Positions 8,688 through 16,711 of a DNA stretch of 64,000 nt are shown piece by piece. Positions within the stretch are counted from its first letter, which is position 1; every line of letters begins with the position of its first letter. The translations under genes and the position numbers were made by a program. This stretch comes from Thalassobacillus devorans MSP14 (lineage in GTDB: Bacteria > Bacillota > Bacilli > Bacillales > Halobacillaceae). The stretch spans positions 1,778,773 to 1,842,772 of the forward strand of contig NZ_KI543236.1 of the NCBI RefSeq assembly GCF_000496835.1, read 5' to 3'. A model generated the notes under the pieces. That model was not told where the DNA came from. It did not search any database and saw only the letters and a program-made list of their open reading frames with translations.

Positions 8688-8729
8688 GACCAGTCACCTC
8701 TCCTTCATGAAAACGCTGCGTCACTTTCT

Positions 8730-8757
8730 TATACGATATAACCGAAAGAAAGTTTCA
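8730..8757 (-). promoter_or_regulatory. Sigma-W-type (ECF) promoter for the DUF4178-pspA operon
   Basis: On the minus strand TGAAAC (8752-8757) and CGTATA (8730-8735) are separated by exactly 16 bases, matching the known B. subtilis sigma-W pattern TGAAAC-N16-CGTA. The start of transcription would fall near 8722, about 35 bases before the CTG start. Confidence 0.8.
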
Positions 8758-8784
8758 TTTTAACTGAAATATTTAGATGATGCT

Positions 8785-8822
8785 ATTAAAAACAGCGAGG
8801 AAAGCTTAAGCTGCCCTCGCTG
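8785..8822 (-). terminator. Intrinsic terminator of ald
   Basis: CAGCGAGG (8793-8800) pairs with CCTCGCTG (8815-8822); on the minus strand the stem is followed by TTTTT. Confidence 0.8.
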
Positions 8823-8831
8823 GTTCGGTTA

Positions 8832-9953
8832 TCACTCATATTCTAGTAAGGATTCAACATCTGAAAATTCCAGCTGGTGTGCTTCTGCTACAGCACGGTA
8901 AGTTACAAAACCATTCAAGGTGTTAATCCCTTTACGTAACGCTATATTATCCTGGCATGCCTGCCGGTACCCTTTGTTAGCAAGCTGCAGCGCGTAAGGG
9001 ATTGTCACATTGGTTAAACCGATAGTTGATGTCCGCGGTACCGCGCCCGGCATGTTTGCCACGGCATAATGCACGACTCCATGCTTTTCATACGTTGGAT
9101 TATCATGAGTAGTAATCCGGTCAGTGGTTTCAAAAATCCCTCCCTGGTCAATCGCCACATCCACAATGACTGAACCTTTCATCATGGACTGGACCATCTC
9201 ATCAGAGACAAGTTTCGGAGCTTTTGCTCCAGGAATCAAGACAGCTCCAATCACTAAGTCTGATTCTGCCAGAGCTTCCTGAATATTCAATGGGTTCGAC
9301 ATAAGTGTATTGATCTCTGAACCGAATATATCGTCCAATTGACGCAAACGTTCAGGGTTCAAGTCGATGATTGTTACATCAGCGCCAAGACCCATCGCTA
9401 TTTTCGCTGCATTGGTCCCGACAACTCCACCCCCAATAACGGTGACTCTTCCACGTCGTACTCCAGGGATACCTCCGAGAAGAATACCTTTCCCCCCATG
9501 AAGCTTCTCAAGGAATTGTGCACCTATTTGGGTAGCCATCCTGCCTGCAACCTCACTCATCGGTGTCAACAAAGGAAGAGACCCATTATCCAGTTGAACT
9601 GTTTCATAAGCAATGCTGACTACTTTTCGATCAATCAATGCTTTTGTCAGTTCAGGCTCTGGAGCCAGATGGAGATACGTGAATAAAATAAGTCCTTCAT
9701 AAAAGTAATCATACTCTTCAGGAAGTGGTTCTTTTACTTTCATGACCATTTCCTGCCTCCATGCCTCTTTAGCTGTAGCTACGATAGTAGCGCCTGCTTC
9801 TATGTATTGTGAATCCGTAAAATTCGAGCCTGTTCCCGCATGGGTCTCCACATAAACCTCATGACCTGCGTTGGTTAAAGAAATTACACCTGCTGGAGTC
9901 ATGGCCACACGGTTTTCATTATTTTTTATCTCTCTGGGTACCCCAATCTTCAT
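8832..9953 (-). CDS. ald: Alanine dehydrogenase
   Basis: Ald reversibly deaminates L-alanine to pyruvate with NAD, feeding alanine into central metabolism and, in bacilli, supporting sporulation. The protein opens with [19 protein letters not shown] and carries the catalytic-type Lys74 and His95 (in MKVKEP and YLHLAPEP). It has the nucleotide loop [10 protein letters not shown] (about 174-183) and the conserved [10 protein letters not shown] block near 299. GGGAGG lies 2 bases before ATG 9959 but 8 before ATG 9953, so the start is 9953, giving 373 residues, the family length. It is monocistronic with its own terminator. Confidence 0.95.
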   Translation of the reverse strand: MKIGVPREIKNNENRVAMTPAGVISLTNAGHEVYVETHAGTGSNFTDSQYIEAGATIVATAKEAWRQEMVMKVKEPLPEEYDYFYEGLILFTYLHLAPEPELTKALIDRKVVSIAYETVQLDNGSLPLLTPMSEVAGRMATQIGAQFLEKLHGGKGILLGGIPGVRRGRVTVIGGGVVGTNAAKIAMGLGADVTIIDLNPERLRQLDDIFGSEINTLMSNPLNIQEALAESDLVIGAVLIPGAKAPKLVSDEMVQSMMKGSVIVDVAIDQGGIFETTDRITTHDNPTYEKHGVVHYAVANMPGAVPRTSTIGLTNVTIPYALQLANKGYRQACQDNIALRKGINTLNGFVTYRAVAEAHQLEFSDVESLLEYE

Positions 9954-10115
9954 CTTCATAACCTCCCAATCAATTGATCCAGGACGCTTGCCCTTCCCTT
10001 CATAATCACTATACCACTATTTCTGAAAAGTGGATAGATGACGCAGATGTAAGCCTTTACATTGTAACAAAAAAACTCTCTATTTACACATTTAATTTTT
10101 ACAAAAAATCATGAT

Positions 10116-10874
10116 TCACCGGTGACGATGGATGACATCCAGCCCTCCTGTTACTTCGTAAACTGCCCCAGTGATCATGTCGCTGTCTTCTTCACATAAA
10201 AATTCTATCGTGCGCGCGATATCTTCACCGGTACCTGACCTTCCTATTGGTGTATGTTCATCCCGAATTTTTCTACTTTCAGCAATTGTAGATTCTTTCA
10301 TTTCTCCCATAATATTTCCAGGACAAATCATGTTTGAGGTTATTCCATTTTCAGCTTCCTCAAATGCAATGGTTTTCGTCAGCGATACCAATCCTACTTT
10401 GGCAGCCGCAAATGCAGAACGATAGATCCACCCGGAAGCAGCCCCCGCTCCCTGAAAGCCATAATTTATGATACGTCCGAACTTCTGTTTTCTCATATAT
10501 GGAGCCACCTGCTGGAATAAATGAAATGATGCGTCCAAATTGCCGCGTATCATGGTATCCCATTCTTCCTGGGTGTAATCCAATAATTTTTTTCTTTTAA
10601 AAATATAAGGGCCGGCATTGTTGATCAAGTAATCAATTCTCCCGAATCGGTCTATGGTTTGCTGAACAAGTTCTATCAAATCCTTCTTTATCGTGACATC
10701 CACCTGAATGATTTGAATACGATCCTGGTGTTCGACCCACTCATCCAGAAGTTGTTCTGCTTTATCACGATCCGTTCGATACGTAACGGTGACAGAATGC
10801 CCCATTTCCAAAAAGCGGGTAGTGACAACTTTCCCTAGTCCTTTCGTGCCGGCGGTAATGAGGGCATGTCGCAT
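10116..10874 (-). CDS. ytkK: Short-chain dehydrogenase/reductase-like protein (YtkK type) lacking the catalytic Tyr
   Basis: The fold is clearly SDR: a nucleotide loop TAGTKGLG (7-14), NNAG (85-88) and a C-terminal PGNIMG block. However, the position of the catalytic YxxxK is F155-AAA-K159, and the region that normally carries the catalytic Ser reads IINYGF (136-140) with no Ser. A Tyr sits four residues earlier at 151. The protein therefore either uses a shifted Tyr or has lost classical reductase activity. I link it to B. subtilis YtkK from the RSAFAAAKVGLVSLTKT block and neighbourhood. GAAGGAGGA precedes ATG 10874. Alternative: a FabG-like reductase. Confidence 0.8.
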   Translation of the reverse strand: MRHALITAGTKGLGKVVTTRFLEMGHSVTVTYRTDRDKAEQLLDEWVEHQDRIQIIQVDVTIKKDLIELVQQTIDRFGRIDYLINNAGPYIFKRKKLLDYTQEEWDTMIRGNLDASFHLFQQVAPYMRKQKFGRIINYGFQGAGAASGWIYRSAFAAAKVGLVSLTKTIAFEEAENGITSNMICPGNIMGEMKESTIAESRKIRDEHTPIGRSGTGEDIARTIEFLCEEDSDMITGAVYEVTGGLDVIHRHR

Positions 10875-11122
10875 AGATATTCCTCCTTCAGTCTTTGCAA
10901 TTTTAAATTTTTTATGTAACTTTTTTATATTTTAACTGTAAACCTTTGTACTCTTTCTACTTTACTACAAAACTTGAAATAGGTTCACACTTAATGCTTT
11001 TCCTTTCCCGTTCTTCTGTCTTCGCTTATAGGTTTGGAACCAGGGTGGGAGTCAATTCCCTCGCCACAAAAAGCAAGCAAGGAGAATATATTTCCTTGCT
11101 GCCTTCCTATTCAGGAAATACC

Positions 11123-11245
11123 TTACCCTTGCTGTTTTTTCTCTTTCATCCGCGGAAATTCTATACTCCCTGACTGATAACTTTCATTGATTCCTTCCAG
11201 AGAGTTTTCCTCATCTTTGGAACTTTTCTTGATGTCTTTTTCCAT
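11123..11245 (-). CDS. Small highly charged protein, 40 aa
   Basis: This is a short frame encoding a 40-residue, charged, probably disordered peptide (starts MEKDIKKSSKDEEN, ends KEKKQQG). GGGAGGTG lies six bases before the ATG, a strong SD. An imperfect GC-poor hairpin followed by T-rich sequence occurs downstream on the minus strand near 11070-11105. I do not recognise a family. It sits between the SDR gene and the divergent universal stress gene; the rest of 10875-11293 shows nothing else convincing. Confidence 0.55.
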   Translation of the reverse strand: MEKDIKKSSKDEENSLEGINESYQSGSIEFPRMKEKKQQG

Positions 11246-11293
11246 ATTGGCACCTCCCTTTATAATGTTCACAAAAGTGTTTGTTTTCATGTC

Positions 11294-11332
11294 TGACAAC
11301 GTTTACATTAACAACATACTGCATGTTATAAT
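11294..11332 (+). promoter_or_regulatory. Promoter with overlapping cre-like operator upstream of the usp gene
   Basis: TGACAACGTTTACA (11294-11307) matches the cre consensus TGWAANCGNTNWCA at 13 of 14 positions. TATAAT (11327-11332) is a good -10; the -35 (TTACAT or TTTACA) lies inside the cre, so CcpA binding would be expected to repress. Confidence 0.6.
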
Positions 11333-11364
11333 AGAAGTATAAATTAAGGAAGGGAGCGTTCCAT

Positions 11365-11814
11365 ATGTCATTCGAGTATAGTAACATTGTAGTAGCAATT
11401 GATGGATCTAACGCTGCTGAATTCGCTTTTAAAAAAGCAATCGATATTGCTAAGCGTAATGACGCCCAGTTAATTCTTTCTCATGTTGTGGATACCCGCG
11501 CATTTGCTACGGTCGAAGCTTATGACAGATCTCTCGCTATCCGTGCAGAAGGTTATGCAAAAGAGTTACTGGATGAATACCGGGAGAAAGCGAAAACAGC
11601 CGGAGTAGACAATGTCATCATTGATATTGAATATGGTTCACCTAAAATAAAGATCGCTAAGGATGTAGCCCCAAAATATCAGGCGGACTTGATCATCTGC
11701 GGGGCTACCGGACTCAACACGATGGAACGCTTCTTTATCGGCAGTGTATCTGAACACATTACCAGATATGCAAAATGCGACGTACTCGTAGTACGGATGC
11801 CAGAACAAAAATAA
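11365..11814 (+). CDS. Universal stress protein (UspA family)
   Basis: This 149-residue single Usp domain opens with NIVVAIDGSNAAEFAFKKA (hydrophobic strand plus DGS) and ends with the ATP-binding pattern G-x2-G-x9-G-S (GATGLNTMERFFIGSVS, about 113-129), followed by CDVLVV. Such proteins bind ATP and accumulate under starvation or stress; the exact role is unknown. AAGGAAGGGAG precedes ATG 11365. A cre-like site overlaps its promoter, suggesting catabolite control. A second small gene follows after 18 bases and probably shares the transcript. Confidence 0.9.
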   Translation: MSFEYSNIVVAIDGSNAAEFAFKKAIDIAKRNDAQLILSHVVDTRAFATVEAYDRSLAIRAEGYAKELLDEYREKAKTAGVDNVIIDIEYGSPKIKIAKDVAPKYQADLIICGATGLNTMERFFIGSVSEHITRYAKCDVLVVRMPEQK

Positions 11815-11832
11815 CAAGTTGCGGGAGGTTTT

Positions 11833-12144
11833 ATGGAACAACTTTTCAATTATGACTCAAGGCTTCAACTTTATATTCCGGATCTTCCCCGCCCTTTTTA
11901 TACCTATTCCCACATAGAACAAGCTTCGATTCTGGCAGAATGGGAAAATCATCGCGGGGAAATTCCTGATAAAATCAAGGAGCTGGAAATAGAAATAGAA
12001 AACTGTCTAGCACGGCTTAATAATGAAGATGACTTCGAAGCGTCCTGCCAGTTGAACGACCGGATCAGCCAGCTTGCTTCGATTATCAATGACTTATGGA
12101 TCTGGTACCGGACAAATCCTGTCATAACCGCAAAAACCAGTTAG
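11833..12144 (+). CDS. Hypothetical protein, 103 aa, UVR-like helical pattern
   Basis: I do not recognise the family. The middle (about 42-95) is helical and resembles a UVR-type helical pair by its spacing (IENCLARLNNEDDFEASCQLNDRISQL), which elsewhere mediates protein contacts; this is only a resemblance. GCGGGAGG precedes ATG 11833. It lies 18 bases downstream of the universal stress gene, so the two are probably one operon ending at the strong hairpin at 12149-12178. No membrane segment or signal peptide is visible. Confidence 0.65.
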   Translation: MEQLFNYDSRLQLYIPDLPRPFYTYSHIEQASILAEWENHRGEIPDKIKELEIEIENCLARLNNEDDFEASCQLNDRISQLASIINDLWIWYRTNPVITAKTS

Positions 12145-12148
12145 AAAG

Positions 12149-12178
12149 ACCCAGCCACTAGGTGTTAGTGGCTGGGTT
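12149..12178. terminator. Bidirectional terminator between the usp operon and moaB
   Basis: ACCCAGCCACTA (12149-12160) pairs with TAGTGGCTGGGT (12166-12177) around a 5-base loop, with T-rich sequence on both sides. Confidence 0.8.
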
Positions 12179-12186
12179 TGTTTATT

Positions 12187-12699
12187 TTAAATATCTTTTT
12201 GTATTTCCTGGATGATATGGCTAAGCTCCGGGAGAATCAATTTATTCATGGCAAGTTTCACTGCCCCACTCGAACCAGGTGTGGAGAAAACAGCCGTGTT
12301 TCTGCTGACACCTGCAATTGCTCTGGATAAAATTGCTGCAGATCCAATATCTTCTGTGTAACTAAGCATCCGAAAAATTTCCCCGAACCCCGGTATTTCT
12401 TTTTCAAATAATGAAGCGACCGTTTCAATCGTCACATCCCGCTTCGCAATTCCAGTTCCTCCATTGGTAAGGATCGCTTCAACCTCCGTATTACTGCATC
12501 CAATTTCTACTGCATCTCGAATTGCTTGTGCTTCGTCTTTCACAATACGATGATCGACGATGGAGTGCCCGTTTGATGCCAACAACTCCATCATCAATTT
12601 CCCACTTTTATCTGTCTCTATTGTTCTCGTATCACTCACTGTGATGATCATGCACGCTATTGATTTTTTTGCTTCTTGTTTATGCTCCTCAACGGACAT
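12187..12699 (-). CDS. moaB: Molybdopterin-biosynthesis MoaB/MogA-type protein
   Basis: This 170-residue MoaB-fold protein activates molybdopterin by adenylylation in molybdenum cofactor assembly. Diagnostic blocks are ITVSDTRT (19-26), TNGGTGIAKRD (near 78-88), IPGFGEIFRMLS and VFSTPGSSGAVKLA, the MPT-binding elements. It has a 16-residue N-terminal extension before the core. GGAGGGGGAAG precedes ATG 12699, inside the last codons of the upstream EcsC-like gene (11-base overlap), so the pair should be translationally coupled. In B. subtilis moaB also neighbours ackA. No other cofactor genes occur in this window. Confidence 0.92.
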   Translation of the reverse strand: MSVEEHKQEAKKSIACMIITVSDTRTIETDKSGKLMMELLASNGHSIVDHRIVKDEAQAIRDAVEIGCSNTEVEAILTNGGTGIAKRDVTIETVASLFEKEIPGFGEIFRMLSYTEDIGSAAILSRAIAGVSRNTAVFSTPGSSGAVKLAMNKLILPELSHIIQEIQKDI

Positions 12700-13531
12700 C
12701 TTCCCCCTCCTCTTCCTTTGCTAGTAAATATCGATATTGATAAAACCTCAACGCGAATTCTGATACCCGGCGTGTCAAACGGTAATTGACAGTGGCGCCT
12801 ACTGTCATGCTGACTAAAGGCAATCCTTGTATCAGCTTTTTACGAAACATTACGATAAACAGTGATTTGAGAATTTGCTTAAGAGGCTGTTCCAGCCAGG
12901 ATTCATCCGTAAGGTCATCCGCACCCTCAAACACATAGGGGTGTTTGTTATTCCGCACTTCCTCCACCATAGATTCCCATGCTTCCTCTTGCATCCGTTT
13001 TGGCAAAGTAGCTGCGTGGAAGACACGCAACGACAGCATCATCTCATACGGATGGTTCATTTCATGACCGAACGACAAACCGATCATTTGGACAGCACGC
13101 AAATTCATTCCCATCATCAATGGAAAATCCAAGCCGAATAGAAGCAGGCCGCCGGTTCCAGTTAACCCTCCCTGGGCAAAAGAATACAGCCTGATCCGTG
13201 ATATTTGCTGCTGGGCGATATATGTACGGCGGTCGATAGACAACCCCTTTAAATCAGATATATTTTCAATTTGATTATCAAAAACTCTACCGACCGTGAC
13301 GATACGTTCCCTTGCTTCATTTTGAAAAGAAGTACCTTGAATAAAAGCATGAGTATGAAATAAGTAATTATCTAAATTACGAAAAAAGCGCTGTTTCCAT
13401 TTAGAATCGATACCATCAAACATTTGATTGACCCAGGCATCATACATACGCTCAAAATCATTGGGCTGGTAATCAGTATGGTTCCTTCTCCATTGCTGGA
13501 TATCCCTGCTCACTTTACTTCCATCGCTCAT
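12689..13531 (-). CDS. EcsC family protein
   Basis: The EcsC family is named after the third gene of the B. subtilis ecs ABC-transporter locus; its biochemical function is unknown. Here a helical N-terminal region is followed by the typical glycine-rich, membrane-inserting core GGLTGTGGLLLFGLDFPLMMGMNLRAVQMIGLSFG (about 130-165) and a second weakly hydrophobic patch (about 225-245). I chose ATG 13531: GGGAGG sits about nine bases upstream, whereas ATG 13546 overlaps the SD itself. The gene overlaps moaB by 11 bases, suggesting one transcript. The length of 280 residues is normal. Confidence 0.85.
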   Translation of the reverse strand: MSDGSKVSRDIQQWRRNHTDYQPNDFERMYDAWVNQMFDGIDSKWKQRFFRNLDNYLFHTHAFIQGTSFQNEARERIVTVGRVFDNQIENISDLKGLSIDRRTYIAQQQISRIRLYSFAQGGLTGTGGLLLFGLDFPLMMGMNLRAVQMIGLSFGHEMNHPYEMMLSLRVFHAATLPKRMQEEAWESMVEEVRNNKHPYVFEGADDLTDESWLEQPLKQILKSLFIVMFRKKLIQGLPLVSMTVGATVNYRLTRRVSEFALRFYQYRYLLAKEEEGEDVR

Positions 13532-13610
13532 CTTATTGCCTCCCATTCTCCTCTTATGCCTATTCTTATTCTAGCTCGAATAGGAAAAAAATAAAATCCA
13601 CGTATAAATA

Positions 13611-13654
13611 AAAACCAGGCACCACGTTTGTTCAGAAACGGATTGCCTGGTTTT
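13611..13654 (-). terminator. Intrinsic terminator of ackA
   Basis: AAAACCAGGCA (13611-13621) pairs with TGCCTGGTTTT (13644-13654), with a smaller CGTTT/AAACG stem inside. The minus strand continues into T-rich sequence. Confidence 0.8.
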
Positions 13655-13658
13655 ATCA

Positions 13659-14846
13659 TTAAGCGGATAGACGTACAGTATCACGGGCGATCATAACTTC
13701 CTCGTTGGTAGGAATGATCATTACTTTGACAGGAGAATGCGGATAATTTACAAATGCTTCTTTACCGCGTACCTGATTCAAAGATGGGTCCCAGTAAACT
13801 CCCATAAACTCAAGGCCTTTCAAGACACGTTCACGGATAGATGTACTGTTTTCTCCAACACCTGCGGTAAATACAATGGCATCTACACCATGCATACGTG
13901 AGGCATAGGACCCAATATATTTATGAATGCGCGCGGCGAATACTTCCAAAGCCAGCTCTGCACGTTCTTCCCCTTCTGAAGCTTTTTCTTCAATATCCCG
14001 TAGATCACTGGAGAAACCGGAGAGTGCCAGCATCCCGCTTTCTTTGTTTAATACATTCATCACTTCAGCAGCAGATTTCCCTGTTTTGTCCATGATGTAA
14101 GGAATCAAAGCAGGATCGATGTTACCGGAACGCGTTCCCATGGTAACACCTGCCAATGGCGTGAAGCCCATTGATGTATCAATTGACTTTCCGCCTTCAA
14201 TTGCTGCAATGCTTGCTCCGTTACCGAGGTGGCAGGAAATGAGGCGCAGCTGTTCAATCGGAAGACCAAGCATTTCCGAAGCCCGTTCGGATACATATTT
14301 ATGAGATGTGCCATGGAATCCATATTTGCGGATGCCATATTTTTCATAGTACTCATACGGCAGGCTGTATAAATAAGATTGTTCTGGCATAGTTTGATGG
14401 AATGCAGTGTCAAACACCGCTACTGATGGTACCTCAGGCAGTACTTGCTTAAATGCCCGGATACCTGTCAGGTTTGCGGGATTATGCAAAGGAGCCAATT
14501 CTGAAACCTCTTCAATCTCCTGGATAACCTCGTCAGTTATCAAAACTGAATCACTGAAACGCTCCCCTCCATGAACGACACGATGCCCTACACCATCAAT
14601 CTCATTCAGGGATTCAATAATGCCAGTAGAAGTCAGTTTATCCAACAGCATTTTAACTGCTTCTGCATGATCTGAAATATCTTGTGTGGTCGTAACTTTT
14701 TCTCCGCCCACTTCTATTGTGAAAATAGAATCGTTGATCCCGATTCTTTCTACTAACCCTTTAGTTATTACTGTTTCTTCCGGCATCTCAATAAGCTGAA
14801 ACTTCAAAGAAGAACTGCCGGCGTTGATTGCTATGATTTTACTCAA
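13659..14846 (-). CDS. ackA: Acetate kinase
   Basis: AckA converts acetyl phosphate and ADP to acetate and ATP, the second step of overflow acetate formation with Pta. The 395-residue protein shows the family signatures [12 protein letters not shown] (6-17), [13 protein letters not shown] and GNGASIAA, with the GxRxGNIDPA block near 240. The length is standard. The ATG is preceded by AAGGGGATGAAG. A promoter with a cre-like element at about -57 lies upstream, the position from which CcpA activates ackA in B. subtilis. A strong terminator follows, so the gene is monocistronic. Confidence 0.97.
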   Translation of the reverse strand: MSKIIAINAGSSSLKFQLIEMPEETVITKGLVERIGINDSIFTIEVGGEKVTTTQDISDHAEAVKMLLDKLTSTGIIESLNEIDGVGHRVVHGGERFSDSVLITDEVIQEIEEVSELAPLHNPANLTGIRAFKQVLPEVPSVAVFDTAFHQTMPEQSYLYSLPYEYYEKYGIRKYGFHGTSHKYVSERASEMLGLPIEQLRLISCHLGNGASIAAIEGGKSIDTSMGFTPLAGVTMGTRSGNIDPALIPYIMDKTGKSAAEVMNVLNKESGMLALSGFSSDLRDIEEKASEGEERAELALEVFAARIHKYIGSYASRMHGVDAIVFTAGVGENSTSIRERVLKGLEFMGVYWDPSLNQVRGKEAFVNYPHSPVKVMIIPTNEEVMIARDTVRLSA

Positions 14847-14893
14847 GGTTCTTCATCCCCTTAAATTAGGCTCACTAGTTTCATTCCACTACC

Positions 14894-14950
14894 ATTTAAT
14901 CACCCGCTGTGGCCAATTTCAAGATGCAAGAGTAAATGGTAACGTTTACG
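14894..14950 (-). promoter_or_regulatory. ackA promoter with upstream cre-like site
   Basis: Minus strand: -35 TTGAAA (14917-14922), 17-base spacer, -10 TTAAAT (14894-14899). A cre-like palindrome CGTAAACGTTACCA (14937-14950) matches the consensus at 12 of 14 positions and is centred about 57 bases upstream of the inferred start. Confidence 0.6.
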
Positions 14951-14975
14951 CAATAAAATCTTTATTTTCTCATAA

Positions 14976-15962
14976 TTACGAAGAATGATTTTTTTCGAAC
15001 CACTGGTTGATTTGGCCGAGAATATCAGCCATAGCATGATGGTTTTTAAAGGATGGTAGTTTCGCCAGTAAAGCCTCTTTTGGTGCTTTCGTATCTTTTC
15101 CTTTCTTTTGCAGAACCAAAATACTTTTAGCGTGTTTTTCTTCTTTAAATAACCCCTCTGGCAGCTGCAGCATTCCTACAATATGTGCATGCTCTCTTAA
15201 AAAGGCATTCAGTTGTGGTGCCTGATCACCTTCAAATAAAAAGTTAGGGACGACAAACATCAAATAGCCTCCCTGCCTGGTATAACGTAAACTTTGTTCG
15301 ATGAATAAATGATGGGCGTAGGAATGTCCCTCTTCTGCTTTCAACTCATATTCACCGGCTTGAACATCATCTGGATAGTAGCCGACTGGTAAATCAGCTA
15401 AAACAAAGTCGACCGGTTCTAATAAAAATGGACGTAAGCTATCCTGGTGGAAAAATTCAATTTCTGATTTTTGCAGATTTGCATTAGCCAGTGCCAGTTT
15501 CATCAATGTTTCATCTACATCACTGCCATAAGCGGCAACCTGCTTGTCTAACTGGTTAAGCACAGCTGTCAGGAGGTTGGCTGTACCACAGGCCGGATCG
15601 AATATCCGTATCTCATGTGCGTTTTTGAATAATCGCTGGGTCAGATAACCCATAAACATGGCCACCGTATCTGGAGTGATAAGATGTTGTTGCTGAGTAG
15701 CACCCTTCATACCTTTCAAAATGGCTAACTGTGTCGCCTTTCGGATTTCCTCTTTCTCAAATTTATTCAGTTCGATTTCTTTCAAATGCTTTACCAATTG
15801 CTGTTTGAGCAAATCAGACATATCATCAAATGGTGCCTGGTGGAATAAAACATCCAGGGCGTCCGCCACAGATTCTAAGTATGACGTGTTCTCTTGAAGT
15901 TCTATTGCAGTAGCAGCTTCGTCGATCCATTCAAATACTTCTTCTACATGTGATTGTTCCAT
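14976..15962 (-). CDS. ytxK: YtxK, class I SAM-dependent methyltransferase of the N6-adenine type
   Basis: The N-terminal helical region (1-90) precedes a Rossmann methyltransferase with motif I FDPACGTANLL (121-131) and an acidic-loop region GSDVDE (146-151). At the place of the catalytic (D/N)PP(Y/F) tetrapeptide it reads ADLPVGYYP (189-197), so the classical tetrapeptide is altered. Related YtxK proteins resemble HsdM-type adenine methyltransferases, but no restriction partner is present and the substrate is unknown. AAGGAGG supports ATG 15962 (328 residues, the B. subtilis size); a longer frame upstream has no SD. As in B. subtilis it precedes ackA. Confidence 0.88.
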   Translation of the reverse strand: MEQSHVEEVFEWIDEAATAIELQENTSYLESVADALDVLFHQAPFDDMSDLLKQQLVKHLKEIELNKFEKEEIRKATQLAILKGMKGATQQQHLITPDTVAMFMGYLTQRLFKNAHEIRIFDPACGTANLLTAVLNQLDKQVAAYGSDVDETLMKLALANANLQKSEIEFFHQDSLRPFLLEPVDFVLADLPVGYYPDDVQAGEYELKAEEGHSYAHHLFIEQSLRYTRQGGYLMFVVPNFLFEGDQAPQLNAFLREHAHIVGMLQLPEGLFKEEKHAKSILVLQKKGKDTKAPKEALLAKLPSFKNHHAMADILGQINQWFEKNHSS

Positions 15963-16116
15963 CCAACTGTTCCTCCTTACTGTTCCCCTGTACGTCAACT
16001 GTGATTCATAATCTAAAACAAGCAAATGGCGCATTCAATTTTAGAAATGCGCCATGTTGGTCTCTCGATATCATATTTACTATCCGATCATACAATTCAT
16101 CTGTTAGCCAGTCAAC

Positions 16117-16617
16117 TTACTTGGCTTGTTCCACTGCAGCAATAGCTGATTCATAATCCGGATGGTTTGTCGCTTCGCTGACATATTCCGTATAAGTGAC
16201 CTTATTTTCAGAATCGACAACGAACACAGCACGCGCCAATAGACGAAGTTCTTCGATCAACACACCATATGCTTTACCAAAAGAAGCATCACGGTGATCT
16301 GACAAGGTATCTACGTTTTCAATACCTTCAGCACCGCACCAGCGTTTTTGTGCAAATGGGAGGTCCATACTGATAGTCAAAACTTTAACATCACCAAGTT
16401 GTGTTGCTTCTTCATTGAAACGGCGTGTCTGCTCGGCACAAACGCCAGTATCAAGAGAAGGAACGACACTGATCAATTTGACACTGTCTTTGTAATCATC
16501 GAGAGTCACTTCGCTAAGATCATTAGCAAGCACCTTGAAGTCTGGAGCCTTGTCCCCTACCTTAATTTCTTCCCCTACAAGTGTCACTGGATTTTCCTTA
16601 AAAGTGATTGATGCCAT
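16117..16617 (-). CDS. tpx: Thiol peroxidase (Tpx)
   Basis: Tpx is an atypical 2-Cys peroxiredoxin that reduces hydroperoxides with thioredoxin. The peroxidatic Cys60 lies in [16 protein letters not shown] and the resolving Cys94 in QKRWCGAEG, at the usual spacing. ATG 16617 is preceded by AAGGAGG; the frame extends further upstream but without SD or family similarity, so the product has 166 residues, the usual Tpx length. It lies downstream of ytfJ past a terminator and upstream of ytxK, the same order as in B. subtilis. Confidence 0.95.
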   Translation of the reverse strand: MASITFKENPVTLVGEEIKVGDKAPDFKVLANDLSEVTLDDYKDSVKLISVVPSLDTGVCAEQTRRFNEEATQLGDVKVLTISMDLPFAQKRWCGAEGIENVDTLSDHRDASFGKAYGVLIEELRLLARAVFVVDSENKVTYTEYVSEATNHPDYESAIAAVEQAK

Positions 16618-16658
16618 TTCCTCGTCCTCCTTGCTTTGTGTTTGAATAGGTAAATAAA

Positions 16659-16690
16659 AAAACTGCCTATCTTTATTATGAAGGCAGTTT
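16659..16690 (-). terminator. Intrinsic terminator of ytfJ
   Basis: AAACTGCC (16660-16667) pairs with GGCAGTTT (16683-16690); on the minus strand it is followed by TTTTTTA. Confidence 0.75.
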
Positions 16691-16711
16691 CTAAACTTGT
16701 CTAACGTTAAC

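Noticed and set aside
8700-8720. cre-like TGAAAACGCTG upstream of the psp operon
   Set aside because: The right half of the palindrome does not match the consensus, and the site lies downstream of the sigma-W promoter start.
10946-11173. 75-residue plus-strand frame upstream of the usp gene
   Set aside because: No SD, unusual composition, and it overlaps the better-supported minus-strand 40-aa gene.
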